In this document: positions 54,269 through 62,715 of the stretch, piece after piece
Numbering within the stretch: the stretch's first letter is position 1
Layout of the letters: each line of letters begins with the position of its first letter
Origin: Njordibacter sp028825405
GTDB lineage: Bacteria > Pseudomonadota > Gammaproteobacteria > Pseudomonadales > Balneatricaceae
Reading direction: 5' to 3'
Length of the DNA stretch: 64,000 nucleotides
Assembly: GCF_047730065.1 (NCBI RefSeq)
Contig: NZ_CP159829.1
Coordinates: 682,001-746,000 of the forward strand
Program-made: the position numbers and the translations under genes
The notes under the pieces: generated by a model
Seen by the model: the letters and a program-made list of their open reading frames with translations, nothing else
Told to the model about the DNA's origin: nothing
Database searches by the model: none

Positions 54269-54289
54269 CCTACTCGCTTCTGTAGGCTA
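54266..54289 (+). other. Hairpin at the stop codon of the repeat protein
   Basis: TAGCCTAC and GTAGGCTA make an 8-bp stem with an 8-base loop that begins at the TAG stop codon. No T tract follows, so it is more likely an RNA processing or stability element than a terminator. Confidence 0.45.
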
Positions 54290-54313
54290 TGGATCGACTG
54301 AGATGTAAAACCC

Positions 54314-55432
54314 ATGAGTGACGAAGATACAGATAACAAGCAACAGCAAACGGAGACCGAAGTGGCTTTGGATATTGAGGTCGTTTCTGTGGCAGTGGCA
54401 GAGCAAGAAGCTGCCCAAGCTCGGGCTAAAGATGAATTGGACGTGGCACAAGAACTGGCTGAACAAATGTCAGAAGTACTCAGTCAAGTTGATGCAGAAG
54501 TTGAGTTAGGGGACCAGGCAGAACAAGCAGTAGAAGCCCCAGTTAAAGTAGCAAAGCCTCAGCAACCCAGCCTTCAAGCTAAGGTGGAAAAAGTGTCTGA
54601 AGATGATGATTTGGTTAGGTTTGATGACGAGATTGATTATCTAGAAGAAGCTGCACCAGTCGCTGAAAAAAACCCACCCGCAGCTAATAATATTGAAAGC
54701 TTGACCGAAATTGTACTGGATGCAGCCAGTGCGGCCAACGAAGCGGCACATTCTACCAATCAATCCATTCATATGTTGTTAGGCAGTGTAACAACCATTA
54801 ATAACATGGCCAAGGGTTTACGGAGATCGAATAATTTCTTACTGATGATCATTTTTGCCTTAGGATTGATCGGTTTAATCAGCGGCGCGGCTATGTTGTT
54901 CGTGCTACAAAGCTCGGTAAAAGACGCAACGAGTGTCAGTTTGGCCATGGGTGCCAAATTGGTTCAGTTTGAACAACAAATGGACCGAGTGACCTTGTTA
55001 GAGACGCAGCTAATTGACGTGGCTGATGTTAATCATCAACTCGGTCAAAGTGTTGAACAGATGATGTTTTATCTCCGGCAAGTAGGCACTGATTCGCAAC
55101 AAGCGGCGTCACAGCAAGCGCAAGTCAATGAGCGGATGTTAGGCAGTGTTAATGATCGAATATTGGCTAGTTTCAATGGTTTACAGAACACCAGTAAAGC
55201 GCAGCAGAGCGTGTTAAAACAGCTAAAAACTCGGATTGACAGCTTACAGTTGCAAATGAAATCCATCCAAAACGAAGACCTTGTAGGCAAAGTAAAGGCT
55301 TTAGTCGCCTTAGAGCAAGAACGCTACTATGATCTTGAGCAGGAAAAATTAGCTCAAGATGTAGCGAACAGGAAGGCGGATGCGCCCAGTGAGGAGACTT
55401 TTATTACCTTTGGTGTTAAGGCGACTCAATAA
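54314..55432 (+). CDS. Unrecognised single-span membrane protein with coiled coil
   Basis: This 372-residue protein matches no family I know. Residues 1-115 are acidic and helical (many Ala/Glu/Gln). Residues about 174-198 form one membrane helix (LLMIIFALGLIGLISGAAML). The remaining about 170 residues are a predicted coiled coil with repeated Gln/Leu heptads. With no signal sequence, the acidic N-terminus is likely cytoplasmic and the coiled coil periplasmic. It follows the flagellar operon and the repeat protein on the same strand, so a role at the cell pole or motor is possible but unproven. Confidence 0.65.
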   Translation: MSDEDTDNKQQQTETEVALDIEVVSVAVAEQEAAQARAKDELDVAQELAEQMSEVLSQVDAEVELGDQAEQAVEAPVKVAKPQQPSLQAKVEKVSEDDDLVRFDDEIDYLEEAAPVAEKNPPAANNIESLTEIVLDAASAANEAAHSTNQSIHMLLGSVTTINNMAKGLRRSNNFLLMIIFALGLIGLISGAAMLFVLQSSVKDATSVSLAMGAKLVQFEQQMDRVTLLETQLIDVADVNHQLGQSVEQMMFYLRQVGTDSQQAASQQAQVNERMLGSVNDRILASFNGLQNTSKAQQSVLKQLKTRIDSLQLQMKSIQNEDLVGKVKALVALEQERYYDLEQEKLAQDVANRKADAPSEETFITFGVKATQ

Positions 55433-55443
55433 TTGAATCTATT

Positions 55444-55468
55444 ATCATCTGCTGAAACGGCAGATGAT
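55444..55468 (+). terminator. Hairpin after the membrane-protein gene
   Basis: ATCATCTGC and GCAGATGAT form a 9-bp stem with a TGAAACG loop directly after the stop codon. The T run is missing, so termination is uncertain. Confidence 0.45.
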
Positions 55469-55526
55469 GTGGACGAAATGTAGGGTTAAAGCAGAGTTAA
55501 AGCAGAGTTAAAGCATTTAAGGGGTT

Positions 55527-55555
55527 ATAATGTGGCTTACGATTTAAGCCACATT
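55527..55555 (+). promoter_or_regulatory. Promoter and inverted-repeat operator of fumarase
   Basis: A TATAAT box at 55527-55532 overlaps a perfect inverted repeat, ATGTGGCTTA, five bases and TAAGCCACAT (55531-55555), just upstream of the fumarase ATG at 55567. An inverted repeat on the start site is a common repressor layout. The same arms could also form an RNA hairpin. Confidence 0.55.
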
Positions 55556-55566
55556 AGGATGCCGCC

Positions 55567-57078
55567 ATGACAATAATTCGCCAACAGGACTTAATTGATA
55601 GCGTCGCTGACGCATTACAGTTTATTTCGTACTACCATCCTTTAGATTTTATACACGCAGTGCATGAAGCCTACCTGCGTGAAGAATCCAAAGCTGCTAA
55701 AGATGCCATGGCGCAAATTTTAATTAATTCTCGTATGTGTGCCGAAGGTAAACGTCCAATCTGCCAAGACACAGGCATTGTCACGGTGTTTGTTGAAGTG
55801 GGAATGGATGTGCAATGGGACGCCGAGCTTAGCTTAGAAGAAATGATTAACGAAGGGGTAAGGCGGGCTTATTTACACCCTGATAATAAACTCAGAGCCT
55901 CTATTCTATCTGATCCTGCGGGTGCCAGAACCAATACTAAAGATAATACGCCGGCGGTCATTCATACCTCTATCGTTAAGGGTGATCAGGTCGATATTCA
56001 ATTGGCAGCTAAAGGTGGGGGCTCAGAAAATAAAAGTAAAATGGTCATGTTAAACCCCTCCGACAGTATCGTTGAGTGGGTATTAAAAACGGTGCCGACT
56101 ATGGGGGCCGGCTGGTGCCCACCTGGCATGTTAGGCATAGGTATTGGGGGCACGGCAGAAAAAGCTGCTATTCTGGCTAAAAAATCTTTGATGGATCCAG
56201 TGAATATTCACCAACTGCAGGCCAGTGGTGCTCATAACACTGCAGACAAACTGCGTTTAGAGTTGTTTGACGCGGTGAATAACTTGGGTATTGGAGCTCA
56301 GGGATTAGGTGGCCTGACCACCGTGCTAGATATTAAGATTTTGGATTATCCCACTCATGCCGCTTCATTACCCGTGTGCATGATTCCTAACTGTGCAGCC
56401 ACCAGACATGCACATTTTGTGCTTAATGGCACTGGCCCGAGCTTACAAACACCACCACGTCTAGATGAGTACCCTGACATTGCATGGGATGCTAGTGCAG
56501 GGGCGAGAAAAGTGAATTTAGATGTGGTCACTCCAACTGACGTATTAACTTGGCAGCCAGGGGAGACCTTATTGTTGTCTGGTAAAATGCTGACTGGGCG
56601 AGATGCGGCTCATAAAAGGATGATAGACATGATGTCTCGAGGTGAACCGCTGCCTGTAGACCTAGCGGGCCGGTTTATATATTATGTGGGCCCAGTGGAC
56701 CCTGTGAGAGATGAAGCTGTCGGCCCAGCAGGCCCCACCACAGCGACTCGCATGGATAAATTTACCAGCACGATGCTTGAAAAAACGGGCTTGTTAGGCA
56801 TGATTGGTAAGGCTGAGCGTGGGCAAATTGCCATTGATGCCATTAAAGCCCATAAAGCCGTCTATTTAATGGCTGTAGGTGGCGCAGCCTATCTGGTTTC
56901 TAAGGCGATTAAGAGTGCTGAAATAGTGGCATTTCCAGAACTTGGCATGGAGGCCATCTACGAATTTGACGTGCAAGACATGCCTGTGACAGTCGCTGTT
57001 GATGCTGGTGGTACCTCAGTTCATCAAACCGGGCCTGCCCAATGGTACGACATTATTCAAGCTCGACAGATTACCTAG
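55567..57078 (+). CDS. fumA: Class I fumarate hydratase
   Basis: This 503-residue enzyme converts fumarate and malate using an oxygen-sensitive 4Fe-4S cluster. Class I signatures are AEGKRPICQDTGIVTVFVEV (first cluster Cys), ICMGIGGTAE-like GIGIGGTAEKAAILAKKSLM and CMIPNCAATRHAHFVLNG. The C-terminal beta domain follows (TGRDAAHKRMIDMMSRGE, VGPVDPVRDEAVGPAGPTTA). The two parts, separate in class I heterodimers, are in one chain. It is unrelated to flagella and is placed between the flagellar region and the replication pair. Confidence 0.95.
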   Translation: MTIIRQQDLIDSVADALQFISYYHPLDFIHAVHEAYLREESKAAKDAMAQILINSRMCAEGKRPICQDTGIVTVFVEVGMDVQWDAELSLEEMINEGVRRAYLHPDNKLRASILSDPAGARTNTKDNTPAVIHTSIVKGDQVDIQLAAKGGGSENKSKMVMLNPSDSIVEWVLKTVPTMGAGWCPPGMLGIGIGGTAEKAAILAKKSLMDPVNIHQLQASGAHNTADKLRLELFDAVNNLGIGAQGLGGLTTVLDIKILDYPTHAASLPVCMIPNCAATRHAHFVLNGTGPSLQTPPRLDEYPDIAWDASAGARKVNLDVVTPTDVLTWQPGETLLLSGKMLTGRDAAHKRMIDMMSRGEPLPVDLAGRFIYYVGPVDPVRDEAVGPAGPTTATRMDKFTSTMLEKTGLLGMIGKAERGQIAIDAIKAHKAVYLMAVGGAAYLVSKAIKSAEIVAFPELGMEAIYEFDVQDMPVTVAVDAGGTSVHQTGPAQWYDIIQARQIT

Positions 57079-57087
57079 GTGTTAGCC

Positions 57088-57828
57088 TCATCGAGTCGCG
57101 AATCCCTGACTATGTAAGTAAGGAAGCATATGTGGTCGCGCCTCTTTAAACATAGTCTTGATAATATGTTGGCTAAAGGTGAGGTCTGTTTTTCCATGAC
57201 TGCGCTGTTGGTAGTAGCCGCTGATCTGTGCATCGTAACTAGCAAGTTTCTCCAAGCCTTGATTTGAATAATGATCTTGGTGCAGCACCATGGATAGTGG
57301 CAGTCTTGGCTTTTGGCCAGGGTTTTGATCTGGGTAGCCAAGGCACAGACCAAATATGGGAAATACCTGCTGAGGTAAGTTTAATAACTGAGTGACTGTT
57401 TCTGGCTGATTGCGTAAGCCACCAATAAAAACCCCACCTAAACCGAGACTTTGAGCAGCCAACAACACATTTTGTGCAAATAGTGCTGTATCTATACTGG
57501 CAATAAGAGTGTGTTCAGTAAAACCGATGGGCATTTGTTGCTGTTGGCGCTGACATATTTGTTGATTGCGTTGTAAGTCTGCACAGAAGACCAAAAAAGT
57601 GGCTGCGCTTTGCACATATTTTTGGCCACCGGATGCCTCTGCTAAAGCAGCCCGTGTCAATGGCGAGTTGACTTGAACGACGCTGGTGACTTGCACAAAG
57701 CTGGAACTTGAGGCTGCTTGACCAGCAGTGACACAAGTGTTGATTATCTCTTGTGGAATGACTTGGCTAGTAAATTTACGAATTGATTGGTGCTCTAACA
57801 TTTGTTCTATTGGGCTTTTTACGGTCAT
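57088..57828 (-). CDS. nfsA: NADPH-dependent nitroreductase (NfsA-like)
   Basis: This 246-residue FMN flavoprotein of the NfsA/FRP group reduces nitro compounds and quinones with two electrons. It has EHQSIRKFTSQVIPQE at the N-terminus, GQAASSSSFVQVTSVVQVN for FMN contact, and LGLGGVFIGGLRNQPE then PIFGLCLGYPDQNPGQKPRL. It converges on fumarase, ending ten bases from its stop. Confidence 0.9.
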   Translation of the reverse strand: MTVKSPIEQMLEHQSIRKFTSQVIPQEIINTCVTAGQAASSSSFVQVTSVVQVNSPLTRAALAEASGGQKYVQSAATFLVFCADLQRNQQICQRQQQQMPIGFTEHTLIASIDTALFAQNVLLAAQSLGLGGVFIGGLRNQPETVTQLLNLPQQVFPIFGLCLGYPDQNPGQKPRLPLSMVLHQDHYSNQGLEKLASYDAQISGYYQQRSHGKTDLTFSQHIIKTMFKEARPHMLPYLHSQGFATR

Positions 57829-57888
57829 AGTGCTTTATTACTCATTGGTTAACATTGAAGATGTTAGCACAGGACCAGTTAGGGTAGA

Positions 57889-58713
57889 ATGTCCAAAACA
57901 ACCCGTTTAAAGTTGATCCTAGTTATGCAATTGTCGGCTCCCACTTTACCTATTGCACCCTACTTAGCCCAGCGCTATGGTTTAGAACAAGCCTTCATGT
58001 TGGCAGTAGTAACCGAGTTAGTAGGTGCTTGGAGTGGACAAGTCGTGGTTGAAGAGCAACGTTTGTATGGTCGAGCACTTTGTTTTACCAGGCAACACCA
58101 AGGTCAATTACTTTCGCAATTGTCGGCCATAGGTTTGCTGCAAGTGGCCCCTGCTGGCAATGGTATGGTGCGTATAGAGCTGCAGTTGGAGTTAACACAA
58201 AACTTAGAACCAGAAGCAGAACCATTGAAAGCTTTAGACGAATCTCAGGCTATAGATAACCCCGTAGCCAGTGAAAGGCCCTCTATGGCCGGCTTTGGAG
58301 GCTGGCATCGTGACGCTGGAGACGGTGATGAGTTAAGCCGATTATTTGCTGCTAAAGAAGCCCAGCACCAGCACTTATGCCACATGGATATTGAATGGAA
58401 ACCGTCAGTAAACATTGTTAAGGTGTTAGCTCAACAGCACCAAATAAGTGAAGCCTTTGTCCTAGGCATTAAAGATGAGTTTGTGGTCTACTATATGGAC
58501 AAAGGACGCCGAGAAACCCCCGGTGGCTGGGATCAAAAGTTTTTAAAATGGGTCAAAAAAGAACAAATTCAACAGCAAACAGCTCAGGCTCGGGCTCAAA
58601 GACAAACCCAACAACAGACTAATCCATCTAATGAAGAAGCTAGATACGCTGCTAAACAACGCCGACGAAACATTACTGCAAACGTGCTCGACATCAATAA
58701 TACCGACTGGTAA
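57889..58713 (+). CDS. DnaT-like primosomal/replication protein
   Basis: The protein has 274 residues. The C-terminal half (about 150-225) matches the DnaT DNA-binding domain: HMDIEWKPSVNIVKVLAQQH, then F..GIKDEFVVYYMDKG and GGWDQKFLKWVKKEQ. The N-terminal 80 residues resemble the winged-helix part of such proteins. DnaT helps load the replicative helicase at restart. The downstream P-like gene overlaps its 3' end by about 80 bases, supporting a joint helicase-loading role. The ATG at 57889 has AGGG upstream; a later ATG (MQLSAP) is possible. Confidence 0.78.
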   Translation: MSKTTRLKLILVMQLSAPTLPIAPYLAQRYGLEQAFMLAVVTELVGAWSGQVVVEEQRLYGRALCFTRQHQGQLLSQLSAIGLLQVAPAGNGMVRIELQLELTQNLEPEAEPLKALDESQAIDNPVASERPSMAGFGGWHRDAGDGDELSRLFAAKEAQHQHLCHMDIEWKPSVNIVKVLAQQHQISEAFVLGIKDEFVVYYMDKGRRETPGGWDQKFLKWVKKEQIQQQTAQARAQRQTQQQTNPSNEEARYAAKQRRRNITANVLDINNTDW

Positions 58714-59437
58714 AACGGTTGTTGCTGCGAGTGCGCCTGTTGACCAAAAAGTAAAATCTTTGGTGAACATGCTGTTTGCTCGTTTTATGACGATCTACGG
58801 TCATAAGTTTAAAAGTGCTTTTGATGACGACAAAGAAATTATTATAGCGAAGCGTGAATGGGCCTTGAGTTTGGCGGGTTATGAAGAGGATGTGTTGGTG
58901 CTCGCCCTGGAGCAAACTAAAAGACAATATAGCTGGATGCCCTCAATTGCAGAATTCTTGCAACTGATGGACCAATGCCAACAGAGTTTTGGTTTGACGT
59001 TGGTTGATCAAGCCTATGCTGAGGCATGTCGCCATGCAACGGCGCCAAGCCACCATTCTTGGAGTCACGCGGCGGTATATCATGCAGGAAGGGCAACGGG
59101 GTGGTTTGAGCTAAAAACCCTAACTCGTCAAGCCACACAAGGACTGTTTAAACAACACTACAAGGCTCTGTGCCAAAGGGTGTTGGCAGGGGAAGATTTG
59201 GATCAGGTGCAAACTAGGGCCATACCCGCACCTAATAATGATAACTTATTTGCCATTATAGAGCAGTGGGCCAAACAGTTGGATATGGCTCCAGAAATAG
59301 CCCAAAGCGCTTTGTACTTTTTGCATTTGCCAAAGCATAGCCCTTTGAGACAGCAGTTACATGCGCGCACGCAAGCGGCCTACCCAGCACAAACTATTCC
59401 CGCTAATATTGATGAGTTACGAAATCAGGTTATTTAA
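58631..59437 (+). CDS. Replication protein P-like helicase loader
   Basis: This 268-residue protein resembles phage lambda P-type helicase loaders (replication P family): a helical start (VDQKVKSLVNMLFARFMTIY), WALSLAGYEEDVLVLALEQT and WMPSIAEFLQLMDQCQQ, then a region with ELKTLTRQATQGLFKQHYKA. It begins inside the DnaT-like gene in another frame. I see no integrase or capsid gene near it, so it is likely a domesticated chromosomal gene, not an active prophage. The exact start is uncertain because no ribosome site is obvious. Confidence 0.72.
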   Translation: MKKLDTLLNNADETLLQTCSTSIIPTGKTVVAASAPVDQKVKSLVNMLFARFMTIYGHKFKSAFDDDKEIIIAKREWALSLAGYEEDVLVLALEQTKRQYSWMPSIAEFLQLMDQCQQSFGLTLVDQAYAEACRHATAPSHHSWSHAAVYHAGRATGWFELKTLTRQATQGLFKQHYKALCQRVLAGEDLDQVQTRAIPAPNNDNLFAIIEQWAKQLDMAPEIAQSALYFLHLPKHSPLRQQLHARTQAAYPAQTIPANIDELRNQVI

Positions 59438-59460
59438 ATACTTTATTTTGGTATCATTTG

Positions 59461-59468
59461 GTCGATAA
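59461..59468 (+). promoter_or_regulatory. Sigma-28-like -10 element before the PilZ gene
   Basis: GTCGATAA matches the sigma-28 -10 (GCCGATAA) with one change, but the -35 at the proper spacing is TTTA instead of TAAA. The candidate is weak. Confidence 0.3.
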
Positions 59469-59531
59469 GGATAAGAAGAATGTTGGTTGTACTGTATAAA
59501 ATCATCGGTGCAAGCCCGAGTGGAGGTTTTT

Positions 59532-60251
59532 TTGAAAGACGAAGTAGAGATTAGTGGTTTTAAAGACATATATCACTTTTTCATGTCTGCAAAGGCGCGC
59601 AAGCGTTCTTTTTATGTCAGCTTTGGAGATGCTGTAGATCAAACTTTGGCTGACTATCGTTTGCAAGAAGTGGTTTATAAGTCTGCGGATCAGCATGCGC
59701 CCAGTAACAATGACGTGACTCTAGTGCTCGAACCGATCAATGAGCCTGACTTTGTGGCTATGATCGAAGCCCAAGATCGCTTGCGGGTGGAGTTTTTTCA
59801 CGAAGGCCGCATCCACTACTTCGATGTGCAAGTTGGTGATGTCAGTGCGTCTAGTGGCGGTGTTGGGTTTTCGGCTAAGCTGCCGGAGAATGTGCGAGCA
59901 AAACCAAATCGGGAGATGCTGCAGTTGCCAGCGACTAGTGATGAAAAGATTAACATGAGTATTGGGGGGCAGCCTGTCGATGTGATTGATGTCTCTGGTG
60001 GCGGCGCATCTGTGTTACTTCCACAAGCAAATTTATACGATGTTGAAGTCGGTAAGGCGATTAAGCACATTGAACTTAAGGTGGATGGCTTTCAAGCTAA
60101 AGTTAGTGCTGAAGTGCGTCATATGCGATCCCATGCTGATGGGCTAAAACTGCTGGTAGGCCTTCGCTTTATCTTCTTTCGTAACCATGAAGAAGATGAC
60201 TTATTGCACTTGGTGAAACAAAAAATAGCCTCAGTGTCACGCCAGTTATAA
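59532..60251 (+). CDS. YcgR-like PilZ-domain protein
   Basis: I chose TTG at 59532 because GGAGG lies five bases upstream; a longer TTG start at 59487 lacks a site. The 239-residue product has an N-terminal YcgR-like domain and a C-terminal PilZ fold with an Arg-rich entry (VRAKPNREML) and DVSGGGASVLL matching the D/NxSxxG motif that binds cyclic di-GMP. YcgR proteins slow or steer the flagellar motor when c-di-GMP rises, fitting the flagellar setting. The RxxxR motif is imperfect. Confidence 0.75.
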   Translation: MKDEVEISGFKDIYHFFMSAKARKRSFYVSFGDAVDQTLADYRLQEVVYKSADQHAPSNNDVTLVLEPINEPDFVAMIEAQDRLRVEFFHEGRIHYFDVQVGDVSASSGGVGFSAKLPENVRAKPNREMLQLPATSDEKINMSIGGQPVDVIDVSGGGASVLLPQANLYDVEVGKAIKHIELKVDGFQAKVSAEVRHMRSHADGLKLLVGLRFIFFRNHEEDDLLHLVKQKIASVSRQL

Positions 60252-60287
60252 AATAATTAAAGGCTCATAAGCCTAGGTTTCTTAGTT

Positions 60288-60320
60288 AAAAAAACGCGCT
60301 TAATTAAGCGCGCTTTTTTT
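60288..60320. terminator. Bidirectional rho-independent terminator
   Basis: CGCGCTTAATTAAGCGCG is flanked by seven A on the left and seven T on the right. It can terminate both the plus-strand PilZ gene and the minus-strand LysM gene. Confidence 0.92.
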
Positions 60321-60335
60321 GTCTGGTAATACAGA

Positions 60336-60773
60336 TTAAGGAAAGCGAATCCAATGGGTCTTGTCATCATCATTTAACAAAGTGTCAGTGTCGCCAGAAA
60401 ATAACATGGCTCTAAAATCCTCTATACTTGGAATAGTAATGACTTTGTCAGCATACAAATAATTAGCATTGTTACGGAAAAACGCCTTCGGGTTATTACC
60501 AATAATGAGTTGCATCACTAAACTGAGTTTTATATTAGTCTCACCGTACGCCCGCTTCGCAATATCGGTTAAAGAATCCCCTGGTTTAATGCGATACTCA
60601 GACCCAGGTGCGATTGCGTTAACCACGTCCTGACGGGTATCTATCTGCTGCTCAAGGTGAAGTAATTCACCCATTAGCACTTTCAAGTGGTCCTGAGTTT
60701 GGTGTTCATTCGCACTCACAGGGCTGGTGATGAGGCTAGCAGCAAATAGGCTGCATATTAGACGACTATTCAT
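60336..60773 (-). CDS. Periplasmic LysM-domain protein
   Basis: The ATG at 60773 (AAGGAG upstream) gives 145 residues with a signal peptide (ending SPVSA). A helical segment is followed by a single LysM-type domain, YRIKPGDSLTDIAKRAYGET through YADKVITIPSI. LysM binds peptidoglycan. It is the last gene of the flgP-flgT set, so I infer a flagellar role, perhaps in anchoring the H-ring or in outer-membrane passage. FlgO, which normally accompanies these two, is missing here. Confidence 0.72.
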   Translation of the reverse strand: MNSRLICSLFAASLITSPVSANEHQTQDHLKVLMGELLHLEQQIDTRQDVVNAIAPGSEYRIKPGDSLTDIAKRAYGETNIKLSLVMQLIIGNNPKAFFRNNANYLYADKVITIPSIEDFRAMLFSGDTDTLLNDDDKTHWIRFP

Positions 60774-60810
60774 GGGTGAAAACTCCTTGTGCAAATAACT
60801 TTGTCAACAT

Positions 60811-61974
60811 CTAAAATACAATCACTTGGGCTATGGCATTAGTTATATTATCTGGCCCTGCCACATGTTCTAACAGCGCAGCGTGGGGTTGTAACTGCGT
60901 CACTTTGAATACAAGTGGTGCACTTCTGGCATCTGGATTAAGAATTCCATCTTCATAATTTTGGGGTAATAATAATAACTTCTGCCCCTGTTCTAGACCT
61001 AACTTTTGCCCTTTATTAATGCGCCATAAGGGTTGGTCAATGATTTTGCTAAGCTTAATGTAGCTGCCTTCACACTTCACAGTTTGATGGATGCTGCGCC
61101 ATGATTTTTCTACCCACTTTGCCACCTGCTTGCTAAGCTCTTGGGGAATGGGCGCACCAGATTGGGAAATGGAGCGGTTGGCTGGCAAGGTAAATTGCTG
61201 TTGATGACGCAAGTCGATATCAGCACCATAGGGACTTGAAAAAGTGGCAGTTAGCATTAGGTTAGGGGATTGATCTTGTAGCCCATTCAATGAACTCATT
61301 AGACTGCCTAGGCCACTAGGTTCCGGCTCAATCGTAGGTGTGGACAACCACTGGGCACCGATAGCCAAATGATAGTCAGCTTGATTATAAGCCTCAGAGG
61401 CAAGCCATGCTGTTTGATAAGTATTAAGCGCTGGGTTAATCCGATGAGTAACAAAATTTCCTCCTTTTGCCAGGCTAGAAAATTGCGCTTCGGTGTCGAG
61501 TAGTAATTGATTAATGTCTACTTGATGATAGCTGCTGTCGTTGGGTGGTGTGGCTAAGTCTGTTGTCACCACTTGGGTTAATTGGGGCAAAGGACAATCT
61601 TTTGTGCCTTCATCAAGTTCTAAGGCGAGCTTCACTGTGACTACACCCTGGACTTCGATTTGCTCCAATAGGTCCATTCGACTTATGTTTAAGCTGGTTT
61701 TGAGCCTGATATTTTCCGTCAGTTGGCCATCTGAACTGACTATACTTTGGCTAGTCATTTGGCCTTGGCGTTGGGTAGCTGCGGAGCGCAGAGCATCAAG
61801 TGTGGCTCTTGCTATGGCACTTTCAATACCCCCATCAGCCACTACCGCCTGCCCAGACACGATAAGCTTCGGCGTTGGGTCTTGCTCCGCTAGGCTTAAT
61901 TGGCTAATGACTAGCCCTGTTAACACGGCGCAGATGATAGTGCTGGTGCGCTGTGGATGGTTTAATTGTTTCAT
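60811..61974 (-). CDS. flgT: Flagellar H-ring protein FlgT
   Basis: This 387-residue protein has a signal peptide (VISQLSLAEQ region) and an N-terminal domain with IVSGQAVVADGGIESAIARA, followed by two domains ending in LWRINKGQKLGLEQGQKLLL, the FlgT C-terminal motif. FlgT forms the H-ring around the LP ring in sodium-driven polar flagella. It lies 20 bases after flgP. Confidence 0.83.
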   Translation of the reverse strand: MKQLNHPQRTSTIICAVLTGLVISQLSLAEQDPTPKLIVSGQAVVADGGIESAIARATLDALRSAATQRQGQMTSQSIVSSDGQLTENIRLKTSLNISRMDLLEQIEVQGVVTVKLALELDEGTKDCPLPQLTQVVTTDLATPPNDSSYHQVDINQLLLDTEAQFSSLAKGGNFVTHRINPALNTYQTAWLASEAYNQADYHLAIGAQWLSTPTIEPEPSGLGSLMSSLNGLQDQSPNLMLTATFSSPYGADIDLRHQQQFTLPANRSISQSGAPIPQELSKQVAKWVEKSWRSIHQTVKCEGSYIKLSKIIDQPLWRINKGQKLGLEQGQKLLLLPQNYEDGILNPDARSAPLVFKVTQLQPHAALLEHVAGPDNITNAIAQVIVF

Positions 61975-61993
61975 GAGATAACCGTAAAGGGAG

Positions 61994-62458
61994 TTATCTA
62001 GCCACTAAAAAAACTCGTCTAAGTTCCTGCATAGTGTCTAGTTCTAATTCCAGCTTAGTTTCATAGCTATCATCGCCTATTGGGTTGATGCTGACAACCT
62101 TGGCGCCGTATACAACCCCTTCCACATGCGCACGCATGGTGTCACTTGCAAGTACCATATCTGCCACAGTGCTCGATGCATTAATGTTTTGACCATAGAC
62201 CTGTGCTGTTAGGTTTCTGTAGGCGTCTAGTTTAGACACCCGTATAGCCATCAGCCGTTGTTGGGCTGGGCTTTTACTTTTTTGTGCACTGATGTTGGCA
62301 TAGCCTGTGGAAATGATCACTTCCTTTTGGTAGATCGGCGTATTGACTTCAGCTGCAGGCGTTTGGATACCCGTCATGGATAAAGTGCAACCCCCTAGGG
62401 TAAAGGCTGTTAATGCAATAACTAGAAGGCGGAGTTTTTGGGTGATGTGAACGGTCAT
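61994..62458 (-). CDS. flgP: Flagellar outer-membrane lipoprotein FlgP
   Basis: The ATG at 62458 has AGAGGAAA upstream and gives 154 residues; a longer frame starting at 62518 lacks a site. A lipoprotein signal peptide ends in the lipobox LGGC. The remainder is an LPP20-type domain with RLMAIRVSKLDAYRNLTAQV, VEGVVYGAKVVSINPIGD and ETKLELELD. FlgP in Vibrio and Campylobacter is an outer-membrane flagellar disc or ring lipoprotein. It is the first gene of the minus-strand operon. Confidence 0.85.
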   Translation of the reverse strand: MTVHITQKLRLLVIALTAFTLGGCTLSMTGIQTPAAEVNTPIYQKEVIISTGYANISAQKSKSPAQQRLMAIRVSKLDAYRNLTAQVYGQNINASSTVADMVLASDTMRAHVEGVVYGAKVVSINPIGDDSYETKLELELDTMQELRRVFLVAR

Positions 62459-62486
62459 GTTTATTTCCTCTGAGTCTATAAACATA

Positions 62487-62513
62487 TTATCGACCCCGCC
62501 CTTGCAGACTTTA
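62487..62513 (-). promoter_or_regulatory. Sigma-28 promoter of the flgP-flgT operon
   Basis: Read on the minus strand: TAAAGTCT, eleven bases and GTCGATAA, 14 of 16 consensus positions with exact spacing. It lies 29 bases before the flgP ATG. Confidence 0.78.
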
Positions 62514-62552
62514 GGCATGATTGATAATTAATTGTTTAAAGTAAGCGAATGT

Positions 62553-62568
62553 TGGCACTGTTATTGCT
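62553..62568 (+). promoter_or_regulatory. Sigma-54 promoter of flhA
   Basis: TGGCACTGTTATTGCT matches the -24/-12 consensus with GG and GC twelve bases apart. It lies about 150 bases before the flhA ATG and is back to back with the flgP promoter. Confidence 0.88.
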
Positions 62569-62715
62569 TTTATCCATACATAGTGATGTTTTGATGAGTC
62601 CAGTGACATGTGACTTCTTATCGACACCATTGATTGAAAGTTAACAGATAAATATAAATAATCGATAAAAAACAAATGATTAGTTTTTTATTTTTACTTT
62701 AGGGTCCAAGTTATT

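Noticed and set aside
54266..54289. Rho-independent terminator after the repeat protein
   Set aside because: A good hairpin, but no T run follows; listed as a hairpin only.
57889..59437. Prophage remnant
   Set aside because: Only the DnaT-like and P-like genes are seen; no integrase, att site, capsid or lysis genes occur within several kilobases.
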